A DNA stretch of 64,000 bases from Unio delphinus (taxonomy: Eukaryota; Mollusca; Bivalvia; Unionida; Unionidae), in the NCBI GenBank assembly GCA_029339505.1, contig JAQISU010000026.1, positions 1,723,501-1,787,500 of the forward strand. The letters are read 5' to 3'. The notes below the pieces were generated by a model. The model had not been told where the DNA came from, searched no databases, and saw only the letters and a list, made by a program, of their open reading frames with translations. The position numbers and the translations under genes were made by a program. Below, piece by piece: positions 12,258 to 23,320 of the stretch. Position 1 is the first letter of the stretch, and each line of letters begins with the position of its first letter.

Positions 12258-13755
12258 TTGGTGCATAGTAACTGCACGTGTACTGGATAGGTTGGTGCAT
12301 TGTAACTGCACATGTACTGGATAGGTGGGTACATATTAACTGCACATGTACTTGATAGGTGGGTGCATAGTAACTGCACATGTACTGGATAGGTTGGTGC
12401 ATTGTAACTGCACATGTACTGGATAGGTGGGTGCATATTAACTGCACATGTACTTGATAGGTGGGTGCATAGTAACTGCACATGTACTGGATAGGTGGGT
12501 GCATAGTAACTGCACATGTACTGGATAGGTTGGTTCATAGTAACTGCACATGTACTGTATAGGTGGGTGCATAGTAACTGGACATGTACTTGATAGGTTG
12601 GTGCATAGTAACTGGACATGTACTTGATAGGTGGGTGCATAGTAACTGGACATGTACTTGATAGGTAGGTGCATAGTAACTGGACATGTACTAGATAGGT
12701 GGGTGCATAGAAACTGCACATGTACTGGACAGGTTGGTGCATAGAAACTGCACATGTACTGGATAGGTTGGTTCATAGTAAATGCACATGTACTGGATAG
12801 GTGGGTGCATATTAACTGCACATGTACTTGATAGGTGGGTGCATAGTAACTGCACATGTACTGGATAGGTTGGTGCATAGTAACTGGACATGTACTTGAT
12901 AGGTGGGTGCATAGTAACTGGACATGTACTTGATAGGTAGGTGCATAGTAACTGGACATGTACTAGATAGGTGGGTGCATAGAAACTGCACATGTACTGG
13001 ACAGGTTGGTGCATAGAAACTGCACATGTACTGGATAGGTTGGTTCATAGTAAATGCACATGTACTGGATAGGTGGGTGCATATTAACTGCACATGTACT
13101 TGATAGGTGGGTGCATAGTAACTGCACATGTACTGGATAGGTTGGTGCATTGTAACTGCACATGTACTGGATAGGTGGGTGCATATTAACTGCACATGTA
13201 CTTGATAGGTGGGTGCATAGTAACTGCACATGTACTGGATAGGTGGGTGCATAGTAACTGCACATGTACTGGATAGGTTGGTTCATAGTAACTGCACATG
13301 TACTGGATAGGTGGGTTCATAGTAACTGCACATGTACTGGATAGGTGGGTGCATAGTAACTGGACATGTACTTGATAGGTTGGTTCATAGTAAATGCACA
13401 TGTACTGGATAGGTGGGTGCATAGTAACTGCACATGTACTGGATAGGTGGGTGCATAGTAACTGGACATGTACTTGATAGGTTGGTTCATAGTAAATGCA
13501 CATGTACTGGATAGGTGGGTGCATAGTAACTGCACATGTACTGGATAGGTGGGTGCATAGTAACTGGACATGTACTTGATAGGTGGGTGCATAGTAACTG
13601 GACATGTACTTGATAGGTAGGTGCATAGTAACTGGACATGTACTAGATAGGTGGGTGCATAGAAACTGCACATGTACTGGACAGGTTGGTGCATAGAAAC
13701 TGCACATGTACTGGATAGGTTGGTTCATAGTAACTGCAGATGTATTGAATAGGTT
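12258..13755. repeat. 34-bp minisatellite, about 44 copies
   Basis: The array is built on a 34-bp unit: catagtaactgcacatgtac followed by tggataggtgggtg. Variants are phase-locked: ggacatgtacttgat versus gcacatgtactggat, and gttg versus ggtg. Blocks of several variant units repeat in the same order, which shows higher-order amplification. Because 34 is not a multiple of 3, three units make 102 bp and all three minus-strand frames stay open, giving a false 34-residue protein repeat. Each unit contains acatgt, its own reverse complement. No start context, splice site or flanking coding sequence supports translation. Confidence 0.95.
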
Positions 13756-14618
13756 ATACTATTTGCGTATACTTTGAGGTAAAACTGCATTTAAAAGAAA
13801 ATTAATTCTTTTGTGGTTTAGATTTGGATTCTAAGCAATGTGAATTGACCGTTCTGACACTTGAGACAGCTGACCAGTACAAGAAAAACTGTCCAATGAC
13901 ATGATCACATAGATTGTTGGCAATCCTTGATTTATATCGTTTTTGACACTTAGATGACTGACCATCTGTTACTTTAATTACATAGAATTGTTTACATGTA
14001 TTTGCGAAAGTCAATTTTGTTTTCAATTATCTGGAAAATTTTTATGCGCCAGATTGACCAAATTCACAAAAAAAATTCATGACGCTTGGATATTTATAAT
14101 TTACAAAATGTATCAAGCTCAATTGATAATATGATTAGAACCTGCTTTTTGTTATTTTTCATGCCATTTAAAATGTGTTATTCTTGCATATAGATGTTGC
14201 AGATCAAAATCAACCAGGGTTGCAAAACCCAAATAGTGTATTGTGTTTGCTCATGTAACACATGTACAACTATGCAGCATACACCCAGAGCTACTGCCAC
14301 ATTATCCATTAGTACATCAGCGTACTATTTGTTCTCACGATATTGAGCAAACAGTAATGTGTTAGAACAGTTCTGGATCTAAACTTTTTATGATTTGATA
14401 AACATTGCATGTATATGTATTATTTTTGTGTAATTTTTCGATAGTATGCATATTTACTATCAGACTGCTGTCATCTTAACTTTGGCAAGCTTAGAAAATT
14501 GCTGTCAGAATTCAGTCCATTTTGCTTAGGAATATGGAATATAGCTTAGCAGGCATACTTTGTTATTGGTTTGTACATAGCTCTACACTTTTCATGATTG
14601 GACATCATAGTCAGATTG

Positions 14619-14711
<93 letters not shown>

Positions 14712-15205
14712 AGGTTCCACATTGAGTAATTTTATTACATTATTATTATTAGGATGATGGTTTCTTCCAGGTTCAATTTTTTTGAGTGCATCAGACACCA
14801 ATATGTGAACTGTCAAGAGAATGATATACAAGTTGTTTGAATAAACATGTTGTTTTTTTTTGTTGCATTAAACATCAGTTATATTTCCAGTGATAAGTGC
14901 AGGCCTCATTAACTTACAGCTCGAAATAACTACGAATTTTAAGCAAAAATAATCTGACCAATCAGATGGCGGCATTTATACATTTTGAGTAAGACTTTTT
15001 TGTCTTGAGTAACATATACTATAGTTGTACTTGAAATATAGAGCAATATTTTATGAAGGAGGTGTGGTGTGATGGGGGCATTCATGCAAATATATTTTTA
15101 GTATGTATGGTACACTACAAATACAATACATTTTTTTGTAATTACATGCATCAAGTTATCTGACTGTTATTTTATTATTAAACTGCTGTGACAAATTTTT
15201 TGCAG
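13756..15205. other. Probable last intron of the transporter gene, with (TA)n
   Basis: AT-rich sequence without exon signals, containing a TA run of about 44 repeats at 14621-14709. It ends in tgacaaattttttgcag, a good polypyrimidine tract and acceptor directly in front of the transporter exon at 15206. Confidence 0.5.
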
Positions 15206-15594
15206 GATGGTTGTATGATGAAACTAAGAACTACGATGCCACATTCTTCATGGCTGGTGCATTTATTTCACTTTCGGGCTTTCTGCTTTGCTCAGTTCCA
15301 GCCTTCAAGCGACTTCTTCAGTCCTGCCGTAGCCAGAAATCTTGCTTTGCAAGACATGCAACTGATGACCCCAGTAGTGGATACATGATGAATCCCAGTA
15401 ATGGAAACTTGATGAATCCCAGTAATGGAGACTTGAAGAATCCCAGTAATGGAGACATGAAGAATCCCAGTTGTGGAAACTTGATGAATCCCAGCAATGG
15501 AAACTTAATGAATGGCAAGCATACCACTACAGAGGATCAGACAGAAGAGTCTAGCTGTCTTGTGGACATCATTCGTCTTGAATCAGTTGTCTAA
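15206..15594 (+). CDS. Monocarboxylate transporter (SLC16-type), last coding exon
   Basis: The exon opens after the acceptor tttttttgcag in phase 1, so the first full codon is W. It reads WLYDETKNYDATFFMAGAFI, the conserved end of SLC16 proteins: the 'AGWLYD.T..YD..F..AG' segment before transmembrane helix 12. FISLSGFLLCSVPAFKRL then covers the helix and its cytosolic exit. The rest is a cytoplasmic tail of about 95 residues that includes six 8-residue repeats (NPSNGNLM and variants) and ends in LESVV with a TAA stop. The family members are proton-linked or facilitated carriers of monocarboxylates and related solutes in the plasma membrane. No earlier exons were found in the window, so substrate class and subfamily remain open. 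CpG content is low, as in the surrounding sequence. Confidence 0.85.
15369..15512 (+). repeat. Coding minisatellite, 24 bp x 6
   Basis: Six copies of a 24-bp unit (cccagtaatggaaacttgat plus gaat) lie in frame inside the transporter's last exon and encode NPSNGNLM, NPSNGDLK and NPSCGNLM variants. The length is a multiple of three, so copy-number change would lengthen or shorten the cytoplasmic tail without a frameshift. Confidence 0.95.
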
Positions 15595-16300
15595 TTCTGG
15601 ATTTTTGATGGACTAGAAATACTGCTTTCTTTTCTTTGTAAGAGCTTTAGAGTTGATCATAGACTTGCTGCACTAAGTAGTTCTGCAGTTGAAATGCACA
15701 TGCATATAACTGTAGATAACTTTGTTTTGCACATATTTTGTATAGATCTGTTCAATCCAAACATGGATCATGATTGAGCAATTATGATCAAATTTATTGC
15801 AAATCAGTTTGATTTGTTAAGCTGTGAGATTCCTTTAAGGGCCACATTTACTTTGAAGATATATGAATAATAAAATTAGGAAAATTTGTATACTTGAAAT
15901 TTTAAAAACTGGTTACTAATACTTTTTCTTGGGAGGTATTTTGTCAAACAAGATTATATTTGTCACATTTTTTGTCCACATCATGTCAGAAAATTGGTTA
16001 CCCATGTCTGAAATGAGAAAAATGGGACTTTTCATAACATAAAAAATTGAAGACTAAATTACATCAAACTATTGATATACCATGTACTACTAATGCCAGT
16101 AAGGACGTTGATGTTTGTGCTCATCTCTGAGGCATAGGCAAAACAAAGATGTCACTTTTCTGTTGGTGTTGCTGTTTCTCAATCATGGATACAATCATGA
16201 AACTTGATGGGTTTATTCATTGTCAATGGTACTGATCATGCAACTAATGCATATTGCTGTTATTGAATAAAGGTTTTTAATTTAGTTCATTATTTTCTGA
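15595..16300 (+). promoter_or_regulatory. 3' untranslated region with candidate poly(A) signals
   Basis: After the TAA stop of the transporter, AATAAA hexamers occur at 15869-15874 and 16266-16271; both are followed by T-rich or TG-rich sequence. Either could end the transcript. Choice of site cannot be read from sequence alone. Confidence 0.45.
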
Positions 16301-16659
16301 CAACATATAGAGTCCTGAAATGTGATCTGTGCATTTATCTTGAGAGATATTAATAACTATAGATAGAAAAATAAGGTAGACAATTGAAGTGTCTATCCCC
16401 ATCATGTGCTCTTGTTGCGTGACTTGTCAAAAGTAGTGAATTATGCCAGGTGTGACATAGCATTCTGTAGAAGTCTTGTTTTGTCGTCAATTTGTTCCGC
16501 AACACATTTTAATTGTTGTAAGCTACATATGAGTTTTGTTTGTCAGATTTTTGTTGTTGCCTGTCTGTTTGTTCATTGATTTTTTTATTTCTGTTTCATT
16601 ACTTGAATTCGTTGATCATAAGCCATATTAAGAAGTGAAAGACTTATTTATTTATTTAC

Positions 16660-18420
16660 ATTAAAAATAAATGTGTGTAGATGCAGCTAAAAGAATATAA
16701 GCCTAAACAAGGGATTGAAAATGACTGAGGCTGTCTTGAAAACCTTATTGCTGCTTCTTCTGAATGGATAGTCATATCAACATGGGGTTTTTCACTTGAA
16801 GACATTGTACAATGTATAGTTGATCCTAATGAAAATGTTGCTGATTTGATTTCCAATATGGCCACCTCAATGGCCTTCTTGATAAGGTCGTTACCACTAT
16901 TCTCTCTGAATGAAATGTAATATTGCTGTGGGATTTTCACCAGAACTTCTTAAGATGCATGGTTGGTCCGAAATGAAAAGTGTGTTGTTCTTATGTTCAT
17001 TTTGCCAAACTAGTGACCATCTTAAAAATTTTATCACCGTTTCTCCTGAATGAATGGTGACATCAGCATGGGTTTTTCACTGGAGAAACTTCTTATGATG
17101 TCTAGTTGGTTATAAATGAAAATGGTGCTCATCTTCTAATATGAATGTCACAATGGTCATATTGACATTGTGCTTTCACCAGTAGACTTCTTGTGAAGTC
17201 TTATCAGAATGGGGACTCCAACAAAAGACTCTTGATGCTTTGTTGGAATTGAATGAAAATGATGCCAAGTTGACACTTTGAATATATCCACTACAGCAGA
17301 TAATTTTGCAGTTCTTATTATTGTCTTAGAATATCAAAGATAGTTTCAGTAATTCACAATTAAAAGGGAAAAAAAAATGGTATTGTCTTGAATTTGTGGA
17401 TATTACTTTCAGATAGTAGAACACCAGTCCCTTCAAGGGACTTTTGTTAGTAAGGCCAGGCATGCATATGGTTGAGCCCTGTATCTGTCATGCATCCGTC
17501 AACAATTGCTATTTTTAATCTATTCCCATAATCCACTGAACTAGTTTGAACTGAACTAGGTAGAAAACATTATGGCAATAATGATTTTCAGGCTTGTGCA
17601 AATGCAAATCCATGATCAAATATGACCGCTATTATGACAAAGTGAAAAACCTTGATATGACTTATACAAAAAAGTTCCCTCATTATAATTTAACTAAATT
17701 TGACCTAAAACATCCTGGCACACAGAGTTTTCAGGTTTCTGATAGTGATGATGATCCATGATCAAACATGGTCATCACTACTATAAAAAAAAGAGGGTCC
17801 TTTCAGCAATTTTCCAAAACTGCTAAACATAATTTGTCAAATTTTGTTGGTATCCTGGCATGGAGGTTTTTTAGTTTGGATAAACAATATCAATATGCCA
17901 TCATTGATAAAGTTAGAAAAATCTTAAAATACATTCTCTTAAAAACCACTAAGCAGAGTTTGATCGAATTCAACAGAAAACAAATTGTTATTTTCATGTC
18001 ATGATCTGCCATCAAATATGGCCACCATTACTAAAAATAGAATCACTTTTAATTGACCTTTCAGAACCCACAAAACAAAATCTGACTAAATATGACAAAG
18101 CAGATACTGGCATGCATGTCTTTTAATTTTGTACATACAATGCCATTATGGTTTCAGATGTCACTGTTGTTACCAAAAGTAGAAAATCCTTACACATCTT
18201 AAAAACCATTAATCAGAATTTGACTAACTTTTTCAACAGAAAGAATTTTAGCTTAAAGGTCTTTAAAATTTATACAGATATTGCTGATTTTTTTTATCAC
18301 ATATAGCCACTGGTTATACATTTTTATTTATTTTATTTATTCAAGAACACCTCAGCATAATTCAACCAACCTTGACAAAAAAAGTTACAACAGAAAGACC
18401 TTTCAATATGGGGCAAACGA
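16660..18420 (+). repeat. Old dispersed repeats, two families
   Basis: 16660-17300 carries several diverged modules of the 'tctagttggt..aaatgaaaatggtg' family described at 4690. 17490-18420 carries the 'aatttgaccaaa' family described at 1280, including 'catcctggcacacagagttt' and 'gccaccattactaaaaatag'. The open frame at 17768-18004 lies wholly within the second family and is not a gene. Confidence 0.6.
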
Positions 18421-20136
18421 TTTGTGCCTTCAGATGGTAGTATAAAAAAACAAGAGGATGCTTGAAGCAGTCATTTTTATTGCATATACTATCAGCAGGA
18501 GTGGAAGAAATTTCTACAGTAAGCATTCAACTAAGCCTAAGACCCTGATTTTATCTTGCCACCAGCTCCTGTATCTGGTTATTAGAGCTGTATTGCAATC
18601 AGGTTCACTTAGGCTGCTTCTTGACTGACGGTGCTTGTCTTCTGTTGAACATGTTAAGTTTTTGTTCTATTCTGTAAATATGATATACTTGTATTTATTC
18701 CTTCAATACATGATACATATGTCAAGGTTAAGGCTTTGAGGTGCCTTTTAATACTTGGAATTTTCCATATTATTTTTAACTCTGTTGGTCAGAGGCCAGA
18801 GAAGCTTGTGGATGGTCTTTCATTCATTTTCCATTGTCTGTCATCTGTTCATTATCATAAGTTTGTTATCACTGTTCCCCGAAACTACTTGTAGGATTGC
18901 CAAGAAACTTTACCCATGTATTTCTCCTATTGTCTAGTTGGTCTTAAATTAAAATGGTGCTGCTTAGACATTCAGTATTTGCGAACCATTGTTGCAACAT
19001 GTCATTTTCATTAAAAGACTTCTTGATGTCAAATTGGTCCAAAATGACAGTAGTATCTATCTGACATCCAATATTGCTGCCTTGGCAGCCATCTTGAAAA
19101 ACTTGGTACTACTACTTATTTTGAATGGAAAGTCATATTGACATGTTTTTTTTGTTTTTGTTTTACAGAAGCATTCTTACAATGTCTATTTGTCCATAAA
19201 TGAAAATGGTACTGATCTGGTATCCAGTATGCCACCACACTGCTACTCCTTCTAAATGGATAGTTATATTAACATGGGTTTTCACTCAAAGACTTCTTAT
19301 ATTTTCTAATTGGTTCTGAATGAAAATTATGCCAATCTGATGCCCAATATGGCCATTTGATGGCTTGGGGTAGGGGGCTATCTTGAAAATTTTTCTTCTC
19401 CTCATATATAGAAAGTCATCTGGCCAAAATGAAAATTGTGCAAATTGACCCTCAATATATCCATCATGGTGGCCATATTGAAAATATTATCTCTACTCCT
19501 TCCAAATGAATGATTCTATATTTACAATGTAGACATATCTATTCATTATATTTTTCTGTGATACATGTATTTATAATATAAGGTTCTTATAATTGTTATT
19601 CTGTAATGAATATTCCAGACTGTCATTAGCGTATTGGTATGTTTTCAGACTCCTTAGGGTTGTCACTATAATTGTCTTAAAACTCTTGCTGCCACTGCTC
19701 CACATGAATTGGTGGCCGTTTTGGCATAGGTTTTTCATGAATAAACCTCTAACAATGTCTATCTCAGTAGCAAATTTGAAAATCTTGTTACTGCTGAAGA
19801 ACAGAAGAGTAAGTCTCAGCACTTGGCAGTTAAAAGGAAGAAAAGCTCTATCTTGAATTTTGATGGATTCCTGATTATGTTACCATGGAAACGAAGCAAA
19901 GCATAAGGAGTACATAATATGAGAGTACTGGCATTAGGGTGCTTTGTCCTTACAAAAGTACGACTGACATTTGTCTCTTTGGAAGCCACTCTTACAATAA
20001 TTTTAAAAATGCAGGTAAAAATTTAGAAGGAGAAGACAGACATCTTTTAGCTGAATAAATCTTAGGTACAATGTGATTTTCAAATCTGATGGGCATCTGA
20101 ACAAGGTCATCTTTTGTTGACCTTCAGATTCACTAA
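18421..20136. repeat. Dispersed repeat modules and unassigned sequence
   Basis: From about 18760 to 19860 the 'tctagttggt..aaatgaaaatggtg' module recurs at least five times, with 'ggccatcttgaaaa' and 'tactactcctt' segments. 18421-18759 shows nothing recognisable. No exon supported. Confidence 0.5.
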
Positions 20137-20319
20137 TCAAACTGCAGTTGTCATGTTTCTGAAAGTAAAAATATAGACAAGATATCATTACCAATGCCAG
20201 CTCTTCCCAATATGAAAAGCAGTACTTTATCTGATAGGCTACTAAACAAAAGAGGACTGGAAGTTCCGACGGGGAATGTTGAATCTCTGTCCCATTCCAT
20301 GAATTTAATATGCCCATAG
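20137..20319 (+). CDS. Unrecognised 60-codon reading frame, possible exon
   Basis: Plus-strand frame open from just after a TAA to a TAG at 20317, reading in its middle PMPALPNMKSSTLSDRLLNK and then RGLEVPTGNVESLSHSMNL. The composition (S, L, P, charged, no low complexity) is protein-like, unlike nearby chance frames. A possible acceptor (aaactgcag) sits at 20147, which would make this a terminal exon of about 57 residues. It contains a CpG pair (ttccgacggg) in a CpG-poor zone. I do not recognise it; a cytosolic loop or tail of a transporter-like protein is one guess. It could still be chance. Confidence 0.25.
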   Translation, partial: SNCSCHVSESKNIDKISLPMPALPNMKSSTLSDRLLNKRGLEVPTGNVESLSHSMNLICP

Positions 20320-20351
20320 GTATTCTTACGCATGCTGTACATGTAAAAGGT

Positions 20352-20520
20352 GATTAATGGTTAGCATACTGGACTTGTGACTGAAAGGATGGAAGCTTGA
20401 ATCCTGCAGTTGAATTAGCCTGGGGTGGCTGCCATGGTGTATCAATGGGCAAGGTACGGGTATTTTACCCCAATTACCGGTTCACTAAATAATTACTGTT
20501 TAGCTGTGCCATAATGTAGC
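20352..20520 (+). mobile_element. Third SINE-like family (C), tRNA-like head
   Basis: The head contains taatggttagcatactggac and ggaagcttgaatcctgcagt, spaced like A and B boxes. It is followed by tgtatcaatgggcaaggtac, which resembles the 'ttgggcaaggcac' core found in several animal SINEs. A related but diverged copy may lie at 46105-46290. Confidence 0.5.
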
Positions 20521-20664
20521 AAACCACAACAAATCTAAATTACTTGTACAGCATATTCATAAATCTGACCATTTGGATCAGAATATTTATCAGAGAATTG
20601 AAATAATTTCAGAATATTAATTCATATATTGCTTATTTCTTCATGAGTTAATTATTTGCTTGAT

Positions 20665-20822
20665 CTTATCACATGGAGTTGTTAATTGATCTTATCACAT
20701 GGAGTTGTTAATTGATCTTATCACATGGAGTTGTTAATTGATCTTATCACATGGAGTTGTTAATTGATCTTATCACATGGAGTTGTTAATTGATCTTATC
20801 ACATGGAGTTGTTAATTGATCT
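20665..20822 (+). repeat. 26-bp minisatellite, 6 copies
   Basis: Six near-identical copies of tcttatcacatggagttgtt plus aattga. Copies are almost perfect, so the array is young or homogenised. It is unrelated in sequence to the second 26-bp array at 21229. Confidence 0.95.
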
Positions 20823-21228
20823 TGAAGATGACTTGACAACAATACCCATTTTTAAATTGATGTAAGATTTGATTGTATTATTAGATAATTCATTCCCATA
20901 TATTGGATATGTATCATTATGTGACAGATCCTTTAACTGAAGGAAAATTCCGTTCCTAAATATACAGTAGTCTTGTTTGTATTTTGTTATATACATGTAA
21001 TGTAACTTGCCATGGTATTTCAGCAGTGGCATAACTGCAGATTTATCGCTGTTTGCGATCTGCTCATGTTTGTGTTATGTTAATATTGCAATGAATATAA
21101 ATAACGTAATCAGACTTGTTAAGGCAGGTTATTTCGGTAGTTTATTTTGTGCAATGAACTTTATATATTGTGATTCATTGTTTAATGATAAGACTTTTAT
21201 GCTGATGTTATTTCTTGAATAAGAAGAT

Positions 21229-21366
21229 TGTATGAGGCACAAGATATCATGATGTGGTTGAGGCACAAGATATCATGATGTGGTTGAGGCACAAGATATC
21301 ATGATGTGGTTGAGGCACAAGATATCATGATGTGGTTGAGGCACAAGATATCATGATGTGGTTGAG
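21229..21366 (+). repeat. 26-bp minisatellite, 5 copies
   Basis: Five near-perfect copies of gaggcacaagatatcatgat plus gtggtt. The unit contains atgatatcat-like palindromic sequence. It lies about 400 bp from another, unrelated 26-bp array. Confidence 0.95.
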
Positions 21367-21778
21367 AGGAGATAGTCCATGAAATAGTGCACACTGGCTC
21401 TTTAGCTTTGGATTTTTCTTTTTGACAGCAAACTTTCAGTGACTTCTCCTTAAAATGACATTCAAGAGAACAGTTTGAAGATTGCCATGCTAAAATTCAG
21501 GTCGTCTTAGACTGGAATATGCTACAAATAGTGTCATGATTATAAAATGTAGTTAGATCATTGATGTTGTTTTTTACTTGAATAAATTACAGAGTTTTAC
21601 TATTATAAAATATCACTGGATCATTGAGGTTGTTTTAACTGGAATACACTACATATAATATTAAATATATAATCAGATTATTTAGTTTGTCTTTTACTGG
21701 AATATACTACAAATATTACTATTATAAAATATAATCATATCAATTATCATTGACCATACCTGCCATAGACTTGTAGGC
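21367..21778 (+). repeat. Degenerate ~70-bp repeat
   Basis: The phrase 'actggaatatactacaaata' followed by 'ttattataaaatataatcag' recurs about four times between 21500 and 21740 with heavy divergence. Nothing coding. Confidence 0.5.
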
Positions 21779-21948
21779 CAGATCCAACAGCAAACAGCAT
21801 TGATCCAGATCTGGCATTGCAAAATGTGCTGGCAGATCTTGGTTGATACAGTTTATTACTAATGGGTTGAACAGCTAACAGAGACACAGATCTGCCAGCA
21901 CATTATGTGACACAAGATCTGGATCTTTTCTGTTTGCTATTGGATCTG
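21779..21948. repeat. Imperfect inverted repeat, 61-bp arms, 48-bp spacer
   Basis: The left arm (21779-21839) begins cagatccaacagcaaacag and ends gtgctggcagatct. The right arm (21888-21948) is its near reverse complement, beginning agatctgccagcacat and ending ctattggatctg. Arms match at roughly four fifths of positions. A partial third arm lies at about 22005-22060 (catctgccagtacattttat). It could be a decayed hairpin-type element or two inverted repeat copies. Confidence 0.8.
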
Positions 21949-22059
21949 ACCTGCATGCATTTATATGCATACATTCTGATTTCATATTAATACTTTAGAC
22001 TTGCATCTGCCAGTACATTTTATGACAGCAGATCTTGGTCTGTGCTGTATGTTTGTCTG

Positions 22060-22555
22060 TGCATGTGTGTTATGCATAGAAAAATAAAACAGCTAGAGTG
22101 TCTGTCTCTCTTATGTGCCAAAAATCAGTAAATAAGTTTACTTTCATATACAACTGACTTGAATTTTAACTTCTTATTTAGAGGCCCTCAAAAACAGTTT
22201 TAGTCAAAATTGTTAATGTTTTATTTAAATGTTTGATAAATATTGCAATTTCAGTATATGCAGAAATAAATTTCTTACTCTGCTTAATTATTTTGTAAAG
22301 TTTGGAACAGTTTTCTCAATTTACCAATTTAAATAAAATTGTCAATTCGATAACACCTCTTCTCTTTATGAACAACGAGTGTTATGGATATTTGAAAATA
22401 TTATTTTGTCTAAACAGTATTTATGGAAATTAATAACCATCACATATCATTCATTGAAAATTGCATGAATAGTGGCCATTTTAGAATTTTTTTATTATTA
22501 TTTTAAAATTATTATTATTTATCTTTTTGATGGAATTTTTAACACTGTTTTATTA
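22060..22555. other. AT-rich stretch, nothing recognised
   Basis: No exon signals and no clear repeat. Low-complexity T/A tracts occur near 22480-22530. Confidence 0.4.
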
Positions 22556-23320
22556 GGGCCCTATTCTGCAAAGTTGACAGCCCTGTGGAAATAACATTGT
22601 TGGTCTGTCTGTCTGTCCATCCTTCTGTAAGTCAACAGTTGAGTTTCCACAAAATAACTTGACTACAGGTGGACAATATTTTATTTTATTTTATTTAACC
22701 AAATTTGGTAGACATCTTTATATCGCTGAACCCTCAAAAGTCTTTGATTTCAAGCCATCACAGTCGTCATTTAGAGGATTGTGGCCATAATTGCCAATCA
22801 CCCTAATTGCCTATTACCGAAATTGTCAATCACCCTAATTGCCTAACATTTGTTTATAATGTTTAACTTTTAAAAGGATTATTTGACTTGAACCAAATTT
22901 GTCACACAAAGCTTCAAATTTGTCACACAACTCACACGCAGCTATATTGATGAGGCTTCAAATAAATTCCAATGTTTGTTGGATTTCAACCAAAATCTCT
23001 TTTTTCAGCTTTATATTGACGATATGTTGAACAAATTATATTCCAGCATTCCATGACATCATTCACTGGAGTTGTGCCTCAGATTACCCATCCTTATGAA
23101 ATTGGTCTCTGTAACAAAAGCCTTTCAAAGAAGTGTTGTATTTCAAACAAATTGGGCATGTGACTTGATAGTGATGAGACTTTGAAACAGTTTAATATCC
23201 AGCATTCCACCAACTCATTTTCAGGGGTTCTATTCACAAAGACCTTACTGCATCATTTAGGCCCTTGGTTGCCCATTTATTAGTTTAAGGTTAGTTGAAC
23301 AAATTGTATGGAGATGGTGT
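22556..23320 (+). repeat. Old dispersed repeat with 'tctgtctgtccatcc' start
   Basis: The module begins ttggtctgtctgtctgtcca and continues with segments such as 'aaccaaatttggtagacat' and repeated 'accctaattgcctaacatt'. Similar openings occur at 24950 and 47950. Class unknown. Confidence 0.45.

Noticed and set aside
12187..13728. Several long overlapping minus-strand frames with MHPPIQYMCS-type repeats
   Set aside because: They are translations of a 34-bp minisatellite in all three frames, with no splice sites, promoter or non-repeat coding sequence.
14522..14831. Open frames with long IYIYIY runs here and at 3729-3979, 40411-40749, 42880-43434
   Set aside because: They are (TA)n microsatellites translated in either direction.
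20665..21366. CRISPR-like direct repeats
   Set aside because: The units are contiguous 26-bp tandem copies without unique spacers, in animal DNA.
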